A stretch of 42,193 nucleotides of DNA from CAYSLA01 sp964431685 (GTDB taxonomy: Bacteria; Armatimonadota; UBA5829), in contig CAYSLA010000010.1 in the NCBI GenBank assembly GCA_964431685.1, positions 1-42,193 of the forward strand, in the 5' to 3' direction. Positions 1 to 7,237 of this stretch are shown here, in pieces. The notes below the pieces were generated by a model. That model was not told the DNA's origin and did not search any database. It saw only the letters and a program-made list of their open reading frames with translations. The translations under genes were made by a program, and so were the position numbers. Position 1 is the stretch's first letter. Every line of letters starts with the position of its first letter.

Positions 1-56
1 CTGAACTTGTTTCAGGGCCCACCTTCCTCTGGTGGATGCTGAACCGGGTTCAGCAT
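1..56. repeat. Dispersed palindromic repeat, CTGAAC/TTCAG type
   Basis: Two small inverted repeats lie close together. CTGAA/TTCAG spans 1-15. A near-perfect 10-bp-arm palindrome (ATGCTGAACC, one centre base, GGTTCAGCAT) spans 36-56. The layout resembles the short palindromic elements scattered between genes in many environmental genomes. The element lies beyond the end of the flagellin gene and could also act as a bidirectional RNA hairpin. There is no coding potential. Confidence 0.6.
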
Positions 57-73
57 GACGCCAAGTGCCTATT

Positions 74-109
74 GCTAGCTCGCAGGGGAACAACCCCCTG
101 CGAGCTAGC
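74..109 (-). terminator. Strong hairpin downstream of flagellin
   Basis: Perfect 15-bp arms (74-88 and 95-109, GCTAGCTCGCAGGGG and its complement) enclose a 6-base loop, 16 bases beyond the flagellin stop. Read on the minus strand the hairpin is not followed by a clear U-run. It may be a weak or Rho-assisted terminator, or a 3'-end stabilising structure. The fold is certain from sequence; its role is inferred from position. Confidence 0.6.
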
Positions 110-125
110 TAAGCCAGGTTCTGCG

Positions 126-1880
126 TTATCCTCTAAGCAGTGACAGCAGTGCTTGTGGTCCGCTATTTGCTTGTGCAAGCATGGCGATGCCGGACTGCTG
201 GAGTATCTGTATCTTGGTGAACTCGACCATTTCGCTGGCCATATCGGTGTCTCTGATTGTCGACTCCGATGCTGCGACCATTTCCTTGGCTATACTCAGC
301 GAGTTGATGCTCGACTCAAGTACGTTTCTCTGGGTTGCACCGAGGCTGGATCTGATATTCGAGACATCAGAAATAGCCTTGTCGATTACCTGGATTGCGT
401 CTTGAGCTCCCTGAGCCGTGGTCAGGTTGATGTTGCCAATATTCTTGTCTGCCACGACGCCATTGCCGATGTTTTCGGCATAGACTGAGTTGATGTTGAT
501 CGCCCTTGTCTGGCCGGCGTAAGCGCCAACCTGGAATGTCAGCGTATTGACTTCAGTTGTGAACTGGCTGGTTGCGTCTGATGTGGCGCTCCCACCCGCC
601 GCAGTCAATACAATGGTGTTGCCCAGACTGTCTTTGATGGTCAGTCCGTCTCCGTTACTCCAGGCCTGGTCGGAGACATTGGATGTAACTCCGGCCACAG
701 TCTTTGTAACTGAGGCGACAGCATTCTGTCCGGCATCATTGCTGGCGCTGGTCGTGGATCCAAGGAACATCGTTCCACTGGTGACGTTGACCGAGGCCGA
801 TGAGCCGTAAGCTTGACTCTTGAAGTCAATCTTGTTGGTGGATGTATTGAAGCTGGCGACGACTCCGCTCAGGCTGGTTTTGGCGTTCACCTTTGCAATG
901 AACGTGTCCACACTGTCACCTGTGGTGAAGTCGACTTTCACTCCGTTGACATACAGCGAAGAATCGGCAGTGGCAAATGTGCCTGAGAATCCGGTCGCGG
1001 TGGTGGCGCCGGTGGCAAATGCTGTGCCGCCCGTGTAGGTCATGGTAAACGTATCTGCAGAACCTTTGAGTGCGTCGTTCTTGGTCAGGACGACTGTGTT
1101 TGCGCTTGTGTCGTAGGCGGCGGTAACGCCAGTATCCGCCGTGTAGGCGTTGATGGCGTCCACGACCTGTGAAACAGTGCTGGCTGATGCTACGTTTATT
1201 GCTGTAGCCGTGCCACCGCTAAGTGTGCTCAGAACAATGCTGCCTGCCGCACCGAACACGGAACCGGTTGCACCGTAGGTGGCAACACTGCTTATCGCAG
1301 CGTCTCCGCCGTAGGTGGCTCCGCTGCTCAGCACTGCCTGTTGGGCGGCCGTACTGACCGCTACCTTGATGTCTGCTCCATTGGAAAGACCACTTGCAAA
1401 CGAGAAGTCACCAGCCATCACGTTTGAGCCGTTGATGAAGGTCTTTATCCCTGCTGATCCGTCCAGCAACTTGCGGCTTCCAAACTGTGTCTCAGAAGCG
1501 ATTTTGTTCAGGCTGTTGATGGCATTGTCGATCTGTGCCTGATCGGCCTGAGCTGAGGCGGAGTCCGTTGCGCCGGTGTTAGCAGCGTGGACAGCCAGGT
1601 CTCTCATCGACCGCAGAAGCCTGTGCACCTCGCCCAGGGCGCCTTCAGCAGTCTTCACCATGTTTACTGCGTCGCCGGAGTTCTTGATCGCCTGTCCAAG
1701 CCCCGCGACCTGAGCGCGCAGTTTCTCAGAGATGACCAACCCTGCCGGGTCGTCACCAGCGCTGTTCACCTTGAAACCCGAGGACAAACGCTCAATGCTC
1801 TTGCTTAGAGCAGTGTCGTTTGCGCTCAAAGTCCTGTGAGCGCTGTAAGCGGCTGTGTTGAGATTGATTCTAAGTGCCAT
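126..1880 (-). CDS. fliC: Flagellin with enlarged central domain
   Basis: Structural subunit of the flagellar filament, exported by the flagellar type III apparatus. The N-terminal D0/D1 helices (residues 1-170) begin MALRINLNTAAYSAHRTL and contain the family hallmark LSSGFKVNSAGDDPAGL. The C-terminal D1/D0 helices occupy about 490-584 and end in a typical LLSLLRG tail. Between them lies a Ser/Thr/Ala-rich region with two copies resembling the flagellin hook-IN motif (about 214-275 and 310-370), which would form surface domains. At 584 residues it is larger than the 270-500 usual for simple flagellins. A GGAGG sequence lies about 11 bases upstream of the start. No chaperone, fliD or other flagellar gene is present, so this is an isolated flagellin gene read away from trp. 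Confidence 0.95.
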   Translation of the reverse strand: MALRINLNTAAYSAHRTLSANDTALSKSIERLSSGFKVNSAGDDPAGLVISEKLRAQVAGLGQAIKNSGDAVNMVKTAEGALGEVHRLLRSMRDLAVHAANTGATDSASAQADQAQIDNAINSLNKIASETQFGSRKLLDGSAGIKTFINGSNVMAGDFSFASGLSNGADIKVAVSTAAQQAVLSSGATYGGDAAISSVATYGATGSVFGAAGSIVLSTLSGGTATAINVASASTVSQVVDAINAYTADTGVTAAYDTSANTVVLTKNDALKGSADTFTMTYTGGTAFATGATTATGFSGTFATADSSLYVNGVKVDFTTGDSVDTFIAKVNAKTSLSGVVASFNTSTNKIDFKSQAYGSSASVNVTSGTMFLGSTTSASNDAGQNAVASVTKTVAGVTSNVSDQAWSNGDGLTIKDSLGNTIVLTAAGGSATSDATSQFTTEVNTLTFQVGAYAGQTRAININSVYAENIGNGVVADKNIGNINLTTAQGAQDAIQVIDKAISDVSNIRSSLGATQRNVLESSINSLSIAKEMVAASESTIRDTDMASEMVEFTKIQILQQSGIAMLAQANSGPQALLSLLRG

Positions 1881-2198
1881 TTGTCTGTTTGATCCTCCGT
1901 GATTATCCGTCCGCCGTTCCCTGGCGGAGAGGCGACGGCCTATTCCATCGCCTTGCAGGATATGCTACTTTCTACTTCAGGTGTTCCACGCAAGCGTGGG
2001 GCGGGAATCCTAGTACAATTACCAGGTTTTCGGAGAATTGGCGAAGTTGTTCCTAGTGGCAATCGGGCGGCGCCTGTGCGACGCAATCCCGATCGCGGAT
2101 GGATAGATGGCGTTCAGGGGTGTCGGGTTCCTGTGGGGTTAGTTAGTGCGAATATGAGGGAGAGCCTCTGCGCTGGCCACCATCGCGAAAACCAGCAG
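1881..2198. other. Intergenic region between flagellin and trp promoters
   Basis: This is the divergent spacer. On the minus strand it holds the flagellin ribosome binding site, with several GGA triplets close to it (1890-1920) that could be CsrA contacts. That idea is speculative. I could not identify a convincing sigma28 or sigma54 promoter for flagellin. The plus-strand open frame through it (1899-2213) has no recognisable protein features and I do not treat it as a gene. Confidence 0.5.
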
Positions 2199-2227
2199 TT
2201 GACAGATTGCTGAAGCAGTGATATAAT
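2199..2227 (+). promoter_or_regulatory. trp operon promoter, perfect sigma70 consensus
   Basis: TTGACA at 2199-2204 and TATAAT at 2222-2227 are separated by exactly 17 bases. Transcription should begin near 2234, just before the Shine-Dalgarno sequence of the tryptophan leader peptide. A fully consensus promoter fits an operon whose control is mainly by downstream attenuation. I saw no obvious TrpR-type operator overlapping it. Confidence 0.88.
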
Positions 2228-2244
2228 CATAGTTAAGGATAGCT

Positions 2245-2328
2245 ATGAGATACTTAGTGTGCAGGGGTACAATTCGCAAGTGGGTCTGGCGCGGCTCCAG
2301 TTCTAGTGGAGTTGCCGCCGCGAATTAG
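2245..2328 (+). CDS. trpL: Tryptophan leader peptide (27 aa, Trp-Val-Trp)
   Basis: A 27-codon ORF starts at ATG 2245 with the Shine-Dalgarno AAGGA at 2235-2239, directly after the predicted transcription start, and ends at TAG 2326-2328. The peptide begins MRYLVCRGT. Codons 13-15 are Trp-Val-Trp (TGG GTC TGG, 2281-2289). The adjacent Trp codons, the position between a strong promoter and a terminator, and the overlap with the regulatory stem are the hallmarks of an attenuator leader peptide. Its product has no function beyond ribosome positioning. It is too short for ordinary gene callers. Confidence 0.85.
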   Translation: MRYLVCRGTIRKWVWRGSSSSGVAAAN

Positions 2329-2393
2329 TGCATCCTGCAGGTTGTCAACATATTCAGGCCGCGGAATACTCCACAGGAGTTCCGCGGCCTTTT
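2260..2393 (+). promoter_or_regulatory. trp attenuator: alternative RNA folds and terminator
   Basis: Three competing pairings can be read. Pause (1:2) fold: 2260-2265 with 2334-2339, 2267-2270 with 2328-2331, 2271-2277 with 2320-2326, and an inner arm 2288-2299 with 2307-2319. Terminator (3:4): 2357-2366 plus 2369-2372 with 2376-2389, loop ACA, followed by TTTT. Antiterminator (2:3): GGAG at 2308-2311 with CTCC 2369-2372, TT 2312-2313 with AA 2365-2366, CCGC 2315-2318 with GCGG 2361-2364, and GC 2320-2321 with GC 2358-2359. A ribosome stalled on the Trp codons (2281-2289) would cover the left side of the inner arm and free 2308-2321 to block the terminator. The folds are seen in sequence; the mechanism is that of classical trp attenuation. 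Confidence 0.82.
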
Positions 2394-2420
2394 GTCTATA
2401 AGTTACTCTATGGGCAGAAG

Positions 2421-2452
2421 GTCGGGGTGAGTGTGACTCCCCGGCTTTTTTT
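2421..2452 (+). terminator. Second intrinsic terminator before trpE
   Basis: GTCGGGG (2421-2427) pairs with CCCCGGC (2439-2445), with a G-T wobble. The hairpin is followed directly by seven T residues (2446-2452). It lies 28 bases beyond the attenuator terminator and about 75 bases before trpE, in the same orientation. It is a textbook terminator. With the leader peptide ending at 2328, no leader ribosome would reach it, so how transcripts pass it is not explained by the attenuator alone. Confidence 0.75.
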
Positions 2453-2526
2453 GGCACTGATTGGTCGTTCGTCGGCAGAGCGCCGGCGGCTGAATGTTGC
2501 TTTCGAGCGTTATTCTGGAGGAATGG

Positions 2527-4214
2527 ATGCACAGCTTTTATCCAAGCAGAGAGGAGTTCGTGAGCCGAGCCCGAAACGGTAACCTCACGCCTGTCTACAC
2601 AGAGATTCTTGCGGACATGGAGACGCCTGTCTCTGCGTTCCGCAAGATTCGGTCGGGGGACTATTCGTTTCTGCTCGAGAGCGTCGAAGGTGGTGAGAGA
2701 CTCGCAAGGTTTTCTTTCCTCGGCAGCGGAGCCGAAATGGTTCTGCGGGGAAAGGGCAGAGAAGTGGTGACGGAGCGCGCCGGCGAGGTGGTTCGCGAAA
2801 CTGTGCCTGAGGGTCAGGACGTTCTGGACGTACTAAAGCGGGAACTGAATCGTGTTCAGTACGTCTCTGATCCCCAGCTTCCAAGGTTCTGCGGCGGTGC
2901 GGTTGGTTTCCTGGGCTATGATCTCGTGAGGTTCTTCGAGAACATACCTGAGGACACGGTCGATGACNNNNNNNNNNNNNNNNNNNNNNNNNNNNNNNNN
3001 NNNNNNNNNNNNNNNNNNNNNNNNNNNNNNNNNNNNNNNNNNNNNNNNNNNNNNNNNNNNNNNNNNNGGGCTATGATCTCGTGAGGTTCTTCGAGAACAT
3101 ACCTGAGGACACGGTCGATGACCTGAACCTGCCGGATTGCCTGTTTGTCTTCACTGATACGTTGCTGATCTTTGACCACGTGAAGCACCGTATCAGAGTT
3201 GTCTGTAACGCGCGTGTCCAGGACGACCCCGAAAGTGCCTACGATTGCGCGAAGTCGAAGATCGAGGCGATGATTGGGAAGTTGCGCGCTCCGCTTGTCC
3301 TGAGTGAAGCCGCTAGTCCTGAGCGAAGCCAAATGGAAGGGGTTGCAGCGGCCTCAACCGTGTCGGCACAGGGTCGCCAGCAGGTGTCTTCGAACTTCAC
3401 GCAGGAGGAGTTTGAGGCCTCAGTTGCGCGATGCAAGGAGTACATCGCGGCTGGAGATGTCATCCAGGTCGTTCTCTCTCAACGATTCAGCGCTCCAGCA
3501 GCATCCGACCAGTTCGATATCTACCGTGCCCTGAGAAGCCTTAATCCGTCCCCATACATGTACTTCCTGGAGTTCGGTGACATCCGGCTCATCGGATCAT
3601 CCCCTGAGATACTGGTCACGCAGGAGCAAGGTTCTGTGACCTCGCGTCCGATTGCGGGAACACGTCCCAGGGGGGCGACTGCGGCCCTGGACATTGAGCT
3701 CGAACGCGAGTTGCTAGCGGATGAAAAAGAGCGGGCGGAGCACATTATGCTGGTCGATCTTGGCCGCAATGACCTTGGACGAGTCTGTCGATACGGCACC
3801 GTGGTTGTGGACGACATGATGAGTATCGAGCGGTATTCTCACGTGATGCACATCGTCTCTAATGTGCGAGGCAGGCTGCGTCTCGACGCCGACCAGTTTG
3901 ACCTCCTGCGTGCGGCGTTTCCTGCCGGTACCGTATCCGGAGCTCCCAAGGTGAGAGCTATGGAGATAATAGAAGAGCTTGAGCCAACTCGTCGCGGTAC
4001 ATACGCCGGGGCTATCGGATACTTCAGCTACTCAGGCGACATGGACACCTGCATCACCATCCGGACGATTCTCACTAAGGACGGCGTCGCATATATACAG
4101 TCCGGGGCGGGGATAGTGGCTGACTCAGACCCGGCCAGCGAGTATCAGGAAACGGTAAACAAAGCAATGGCTATGGTCAACGCAATCCACGCGGCCGCGG
4201 AGGGGCTGGACTGA
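2527..4214 (+). CDS. trpE: Anthranilate synthase component I (spans an assembly gap)
   Basis: Converts chorismate and glutamine-derived ammonia to anthranilate, with TrpG; first step of tryptophan synthesis. The start is ATG 2527, with GGAGG at 2517-2521. The protein begins MHSFYPSREEF and carries the LLES motif of the tryptophan feedback site (SFLLESVEGG). The C-terminal chorismate-binding domain shows PIAGTRPRGAT, VDLGRNDLGRV and FPAGTVSGAPKVRAMEI. The coding sequence is interrupted by 100 Ns (2968-3067). Because 2913-2967 and 3068-3122 are identical, collapsing one copy and the Ns restores an unbroken frame of 510 residues. A repeat-derived stretch (about 3294-3345) encodes a linker between the two domains. 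The stop overlaps the trpG start. Confidence 0.95.
2968..3067. other. Assembly gap with 55-bp overlapping contig ends
   Basis: One hundred Ns are placed inside trpE. The 55 bases before the gap (2913-2967) are repeated exactly after it (3068-3122). The reading frame becomes continuous if the two contig ends are overlapped. The gap is therefore a scaffolding artefact of fixed size, not missing sequence. Confidence 0.92.
3294..3345 (+). repeat. Repeat-derived insertion inside trpE
   Basis: Two 15-bp units, GTCCTGAGTGAAGCC (3297-3311) and GTCCTGAGCGAAGCC (3316-3330), lie 19 bases apart and are followed by AAATGGAAGGGG. The CCTGAGCGAAG motif belongs to a type of short intergenic repeat I know from many bacterial genomes. 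Here it is in frame and encodes LVLSEAASPERSQMEG, between the N-terminal domain and the chorismate-binding domain of TrpE, where length change is tolerated. Confidence 0.65.
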
Positions 4215-4789
4215 TGATACTTATGATAGACAACTACGATAGTTTCACATACAACCTCGTGCAGTATCTGGGGGAGATGGGAGAAGAGCTTCGAGTCTAC
4301 CGCAATGATCGGATCACGGTGGACGAGATTGAACAGATGTCTCCAGATCGGATTGTTGTCTCTCCAGGTCCCTGCACTCCGAATGAAGCAGGAATATCAG
4401 TGGAGGCGATCCGGCGATTTGCAGGCAGGATACCTATTCTGGGTGTGTGTTTGGGTCATCAGAGCGTCGGACAGGCTTTTGGTGCGGACATTGTGCGGGC
4501 AAAGAAGCTCATGCACGGCAAAACCTCGATGATACATCACGATGGCCACGGAGTCTTTGCTGGACTGCCCAATCCTTTTGAGGCCACACGGTACCATTCG
4601 CTGGTTATCAGGCGTGAGACGATTCCGGAGTGTCTGCAGATTACCGCGGAGGCCGATGATCGTGAGATTATGGGTGTAAGACACAGGGAATTTGATATTG
4701 AGGGGGTCCAGTTCCATCCGGAATCCATTCTGACAGTCGCAGGGAAGGAACTTCTGGCGAACTTCGTGGGAATGAGGGAAAACAAATGA
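4214..4789 (+). CDS. trpG: Anthranilate synthase component II, glutamine amidotransferase
   Basis: Releases ammonia from glutamine for TrpE; it may also serve folate synthesis as PabA, since no separate pabA is seen. The class I amidotransferase fold begins MILMIDNYDSFTYN. The oxyanion region is VVSPGPCTP, the nucleophile is Cys79 in GVCLGHQ, and the His168/Glu170 pair is in VQFHPES. The length (191 aa) is typical. Start ATG 4214 overlaps the trpE stop (TGATG) and the stop overlaps the trpD start (ATGA), so translation is coupled along the operon. Confidence 0.97.
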   Translation: MILMIDNYDSFTYNLVQYLGEMGEELRVYRNDRITVDEIEQMSPDRIVVSPGPCTPNEAGISVEAIRRFAGRIPILGVCLGHQSVGQAFGADIVRAKKLMHGKTSMIHHDGHGVFAGLPNPFEATRYHSLVIRRETIPECLQITAEADDREIMGVRHREFDIEGVQFHPESILTVAGKELLANFVGMRENK

Positions 4790-5814
4790 TACGGGAAGCC
4801 ATAAACAAAGTCGTATTGGGCCGGAACCTTTCGAGGCCTGAAGCAGGCGAGGTAATGAGTGAGATAATGAACGGAGAGGCAACTCCCGCTCAGATAGCCT
4901 CTCTGGTCACCGCCCTCAGAATGAAAGGCGAGACCGTGGAGGAGATCATCGGACTCGTGCAGGTTATGCGCGAAAGAGCAGTGCGGGTTGTGCCTCAGGC
5001 CGACTGTCTGGTGGACACCTGCGGCACTGGCGGCGACGGTCTCCACACGTTCAATGTCTCAACTACCGCAATGTTCATTGTCGCGGGGGCAGGCGCCAAA
5101 GTCGCCAAGCACGGCAATCGAGCTGCATCCAGCTCCTGCGGGAGTGCCGATGTGCTGCAAGCGCTCGGAGTGACAATTGACCTTAGCGCCGAAGCGATCG
5201 CAAAGTGCATTGATGATGTTGGGGTAGGCTTCATGTTTGCTCCGAACATGCATCCGGCAATGAAGCATGCGGTCTGTCCGAGGCGCGAAATCGGGATTCG
5301 TACGGTGTTTAATCTGCTTGGTCCTATGAGCAATCCTGCTGGTGCTCGCAGGCAGGTCATCGGTGTGTTTTCAGCGGAAGTTACTGAGACTATGGCACAG
5401 GTCTTGCGCGAACTTGGAACTCAGAGAGCTATGGTGTTCCACGGCGAGCCTGGAATGGACGAGCTTTCAACTGTCGGACTGACCAAAGTCACAGAGTTAG
5501 ATGGCGAGCAGATCAAGACCTATTGGCTTGATTCAACCGAGCTGGGCTTTCCCAGAGCCCGGCTGTGTGATCTGCAGGCGGTCGACAAGGATGTTGAATC
5601 TAACGCGGCGGCACTGATGTCGGTTCTTCACGGTGAGAAAGGGCCGATGACGGACATAGCGCTGCTGAACGCTGGGGCGGCGCTGCTTGTGGCTGGAGCC
5701 TCGGCCGATCTGGCGGAAGGAGTCTCCAGGGCGCGCGAAGCTGTCGATAGCGGCGCTGGTCTTGACGCCCTGGAGAGATTCAGGAATCTTACGCAGGAGC
5801 TCTCAGCAAATTGA
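4786..5814 (+). CDS. trpD: Anthranilate phosphoribosyltransferase
   Basis: Transfers phosphoribose from PRPP to anthranilate, second step of the tryptophan pathway. It has the N-terminal helical domain followed by the phosphoribosyltransferase core. The glycine-rich PRPP loop CGTGGDG is at 79-85 and KHGNRAASS at 108-116. The length, 342 residues, is normal. ATG 4786 overlaps the trpG stop and its own stop overlaps the trpC start. It is separate from trpG, unlike the fused TrpGD of enterobacteria. Confidence 0.97.
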   Translation: MIREAINKVVLGRNLSRPEAGEVMSEIMNGEATPAQIASLVTALRMKGETVEEIIGLVQVMRERAVRVVPQADCLVDTCGTGGDGLHTFNVSTTAMFIVAGAGAKVAKHGNRAASSSCGSADVLQALGVTIDLSAEAIAKCIDDVGVGFMFAPNMHPAMKHAVCPRREIGIRTVFNLLGPMSNPAGARRQVIGVFSAEVTETMAQVLRELGTQRAMVFHGEPGMDELSTVGLTKVTELDGEQIKTYWLDSTELGFPRARLCDLQAVDKDVESNAAALMSVLHGEKGPMTDIALLNAGAALLVAGASADLAEGVSRAREAVDSGAGLDALERFRNLTQELSAN

Positions 5815-6608
5815 TACTCGATCGCATTCTCAGAGAAAAAGAACTTGAGGTAGCCGAGCTCAAGAGGCGCGTTCCTTTGTCTGAACTTCGGTTGCTGGTA
5901 GCCGAAGCAGCGCGCCAGCGTGATGGGTGCGACGGACCGTTGGACTTTGCCGGTGCGCTCAGAAGGGACGCGCGAGGTCTGCCGGCGGTAGTCGCCGAAG
6001 TGAAGAAGGGTTCCCCGTCGAAGGGGATTATTCGTGAGGACTTCGACCCGGTGGATATCTCACAGGCATATCAGCGCGGCGGCGCGGCGGCAGTCTCAGT
6101 GTTGACCGACGAGAAGTTCTTCATGGGTTCTCTGGACAACCTCAAACGTGTAAAGTCGGCCGTCAACTTGCCGGTTCTTCGCAAAGACTTCATAATAGAC
6201 GAATATCAAATCTACGAAGCGAGGGCCGCCGGAGCAGATGCCGTGCTGCTGATAGTTGCGGCTCTGGAGAGGGCTCGCCTTGAGGATTTGTTCTGTGTCG
6301 CAGAGGGACTTTGTATTGCAGCGCTTGTCGAGGTGCACGACGAGTATGAGATGGGCATTGCCCTGTCCGCCGGAGCGCGTCTGGTCGGCATTAACAACCG
6401 CAATCTGCAGACATTTGATGTGAGTCTGGAAACCACGTATCGACTCGTAGGATCTGCGAGTGGAGTCAAGGTGGTGAGTGAGAGCGGAATTTCCAGCCGG
6501 GCTGACCTTCAGAGACTTGGTGATGCGGGTGTGGATGCGGTACTTGTGGGTGAAGCGCTCGTCCGCGGACGTGACGTTGAAGCGAAGTTGAGAGAACTGA
6601 CCGAATGA
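5811..6608 (+). CDS. trpC: Indole-3-glycerol-phosphate synthase
   Basis: Closes the indole ring from carboxyphenylaminodeoxyribulose phosphate. It is a TIM barrel with the family motifs VVAEVKKGSPSKG (60-72), LRKDFIIDEYQ (123-133, catalytic Lys125), VGINNRNLQTF and the phosphate-binding VVSESGI. The start is TTG 5811, which overlaps the trpD stop (TTGA); the first residues, ILDRILREKELEVAELK, fit the family N-terminus. It has 265 residues and is not fused to TrpF. Confidence 0.96.
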   Translation: MILDRILREKELEVAELKRRVPLSELRLLVAEAARQRDGCDGPLDFAGALRRDARGLPAVVAEVKKGSPSKGIIREDFDPVDISQAYQRGGAAAVSVLTDEKFFMGSLDNLKRVKSAVNLPVLRKDFIIDEYQIYEARAAGADAVLLIVAALERARLEDLFCVAEGLCIAALVEVHDEYEMGIALSAGARLVGINNRNLQTFDVSLETTYRLVGSASGVKVVSESGISSRADLQRLGDAGVDAVLVGEALVRGRDVEAKLRELTE

Positions 6609-7237
6609 AACGGACAATAATCAAGATATGCGGTATCACCTGTGTTGAGGACGCAATCGCCTGCGCCTTGCTCGGCGCCGACATCATCGGACTTGTTTTT
6701 GCAGAGAGTCCGCGTCAAGTTGACGTTTCGACAGCCAGACACATAGAGCGCGTAATAGGCGGTGACCTGAAGCGGGTAGGGGTGTTTACGGAAGAGTCGG
6801 AAGACGTTGTGCGAGCTATGCACGAGTGCTCCCTGGACTATGTTCAACTTCACGGTGGACAGAGCGAGGAGTTCGCCCAGCGAATTGGACCGGAGCGAGT
6901 GATCAGGGCACTGCGAGTGCGCGATGAAGACTCACTTGCTCAGATGCGCGAGCGCACCAACGCCAGGTACTTTCTTTTGGACACATTCAAAGACGGGGTC
7001 GCTGGTGGAACTGGTGACATTTTTGACTGGAGTTTGGCACAGGCCGCTTCGGGTATCGGAAAACCGTTCTTTCTTGCGGGCGGGCTAAACCCCGCCAATG
7101 TCTCCGAGGCTGTCCTGCGCGTCAGGCCCTACGCAGTTGATGTATCCAGCGGAGTTGAACTGTCGCCGGGCGTGAAGGATCACGAGAAGATTAAGGAGTT
7201 TATAGCTAATGTCAGAGCAGCAGACAACGCTTCCTGA
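6605..7237 (+). CDS. trpF: Phosphoribosylanthranilate isomerase
   Basis: Amadori isomerase of the tryptophan pathway, a TIM barrel. General base Cys9 lies in KICGIT and general acid Asp126 in LLDTFKDGVAGGTG. The phosphate-binding segment FFLAGGLNPANV and VDVSSGVE near the C-terminus are both clear. It has 210 residues. The ATG overlaps the trpC stop, and the last 29 bases overlap trpB in another frame, a tight coupling. Confidence 0.96.
   Translation: MKRTIIKICGITCVEDAIACALLGADIIGLVFAESPRQVDVSTARHIERVIGGDLKRVGVFTEESEDVVRAMHECSLDYVQLHGGQSEEFAQRIGPERVIRALRVRDEDSLAQMRERTNARYFLLDTFKDGVAGGTGDIFDWSLAQAASGIGKPFFLAGGLNPANVSEAVLRVRPYAVDVSSGVELSPGVKDHEKIKEFIANVRAADNAS

Noticed and set aside
1881..2060. 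Sigma28 promoter for flagellin
   Set aside because: No pair of elements close to TAAA and GCCGATAA at the right spacing was found on the minus strand; the partial match near 1940-1965 is too weak.
1899..2213. Plus-strand 104-codon ORF between flagellin and the trp promoter
   Set aside because: It overlaps the flagellin leader and the trp promoter, has no recognisable domain and no clear start signal.
2260..2393. T-box riboswitch as explanation of the trp leader
   Set aside because: The conserved T-box sequence (TGGNACCGCG) and specifier-loop layout are absent, while a leader peptide with Trp codons is present.
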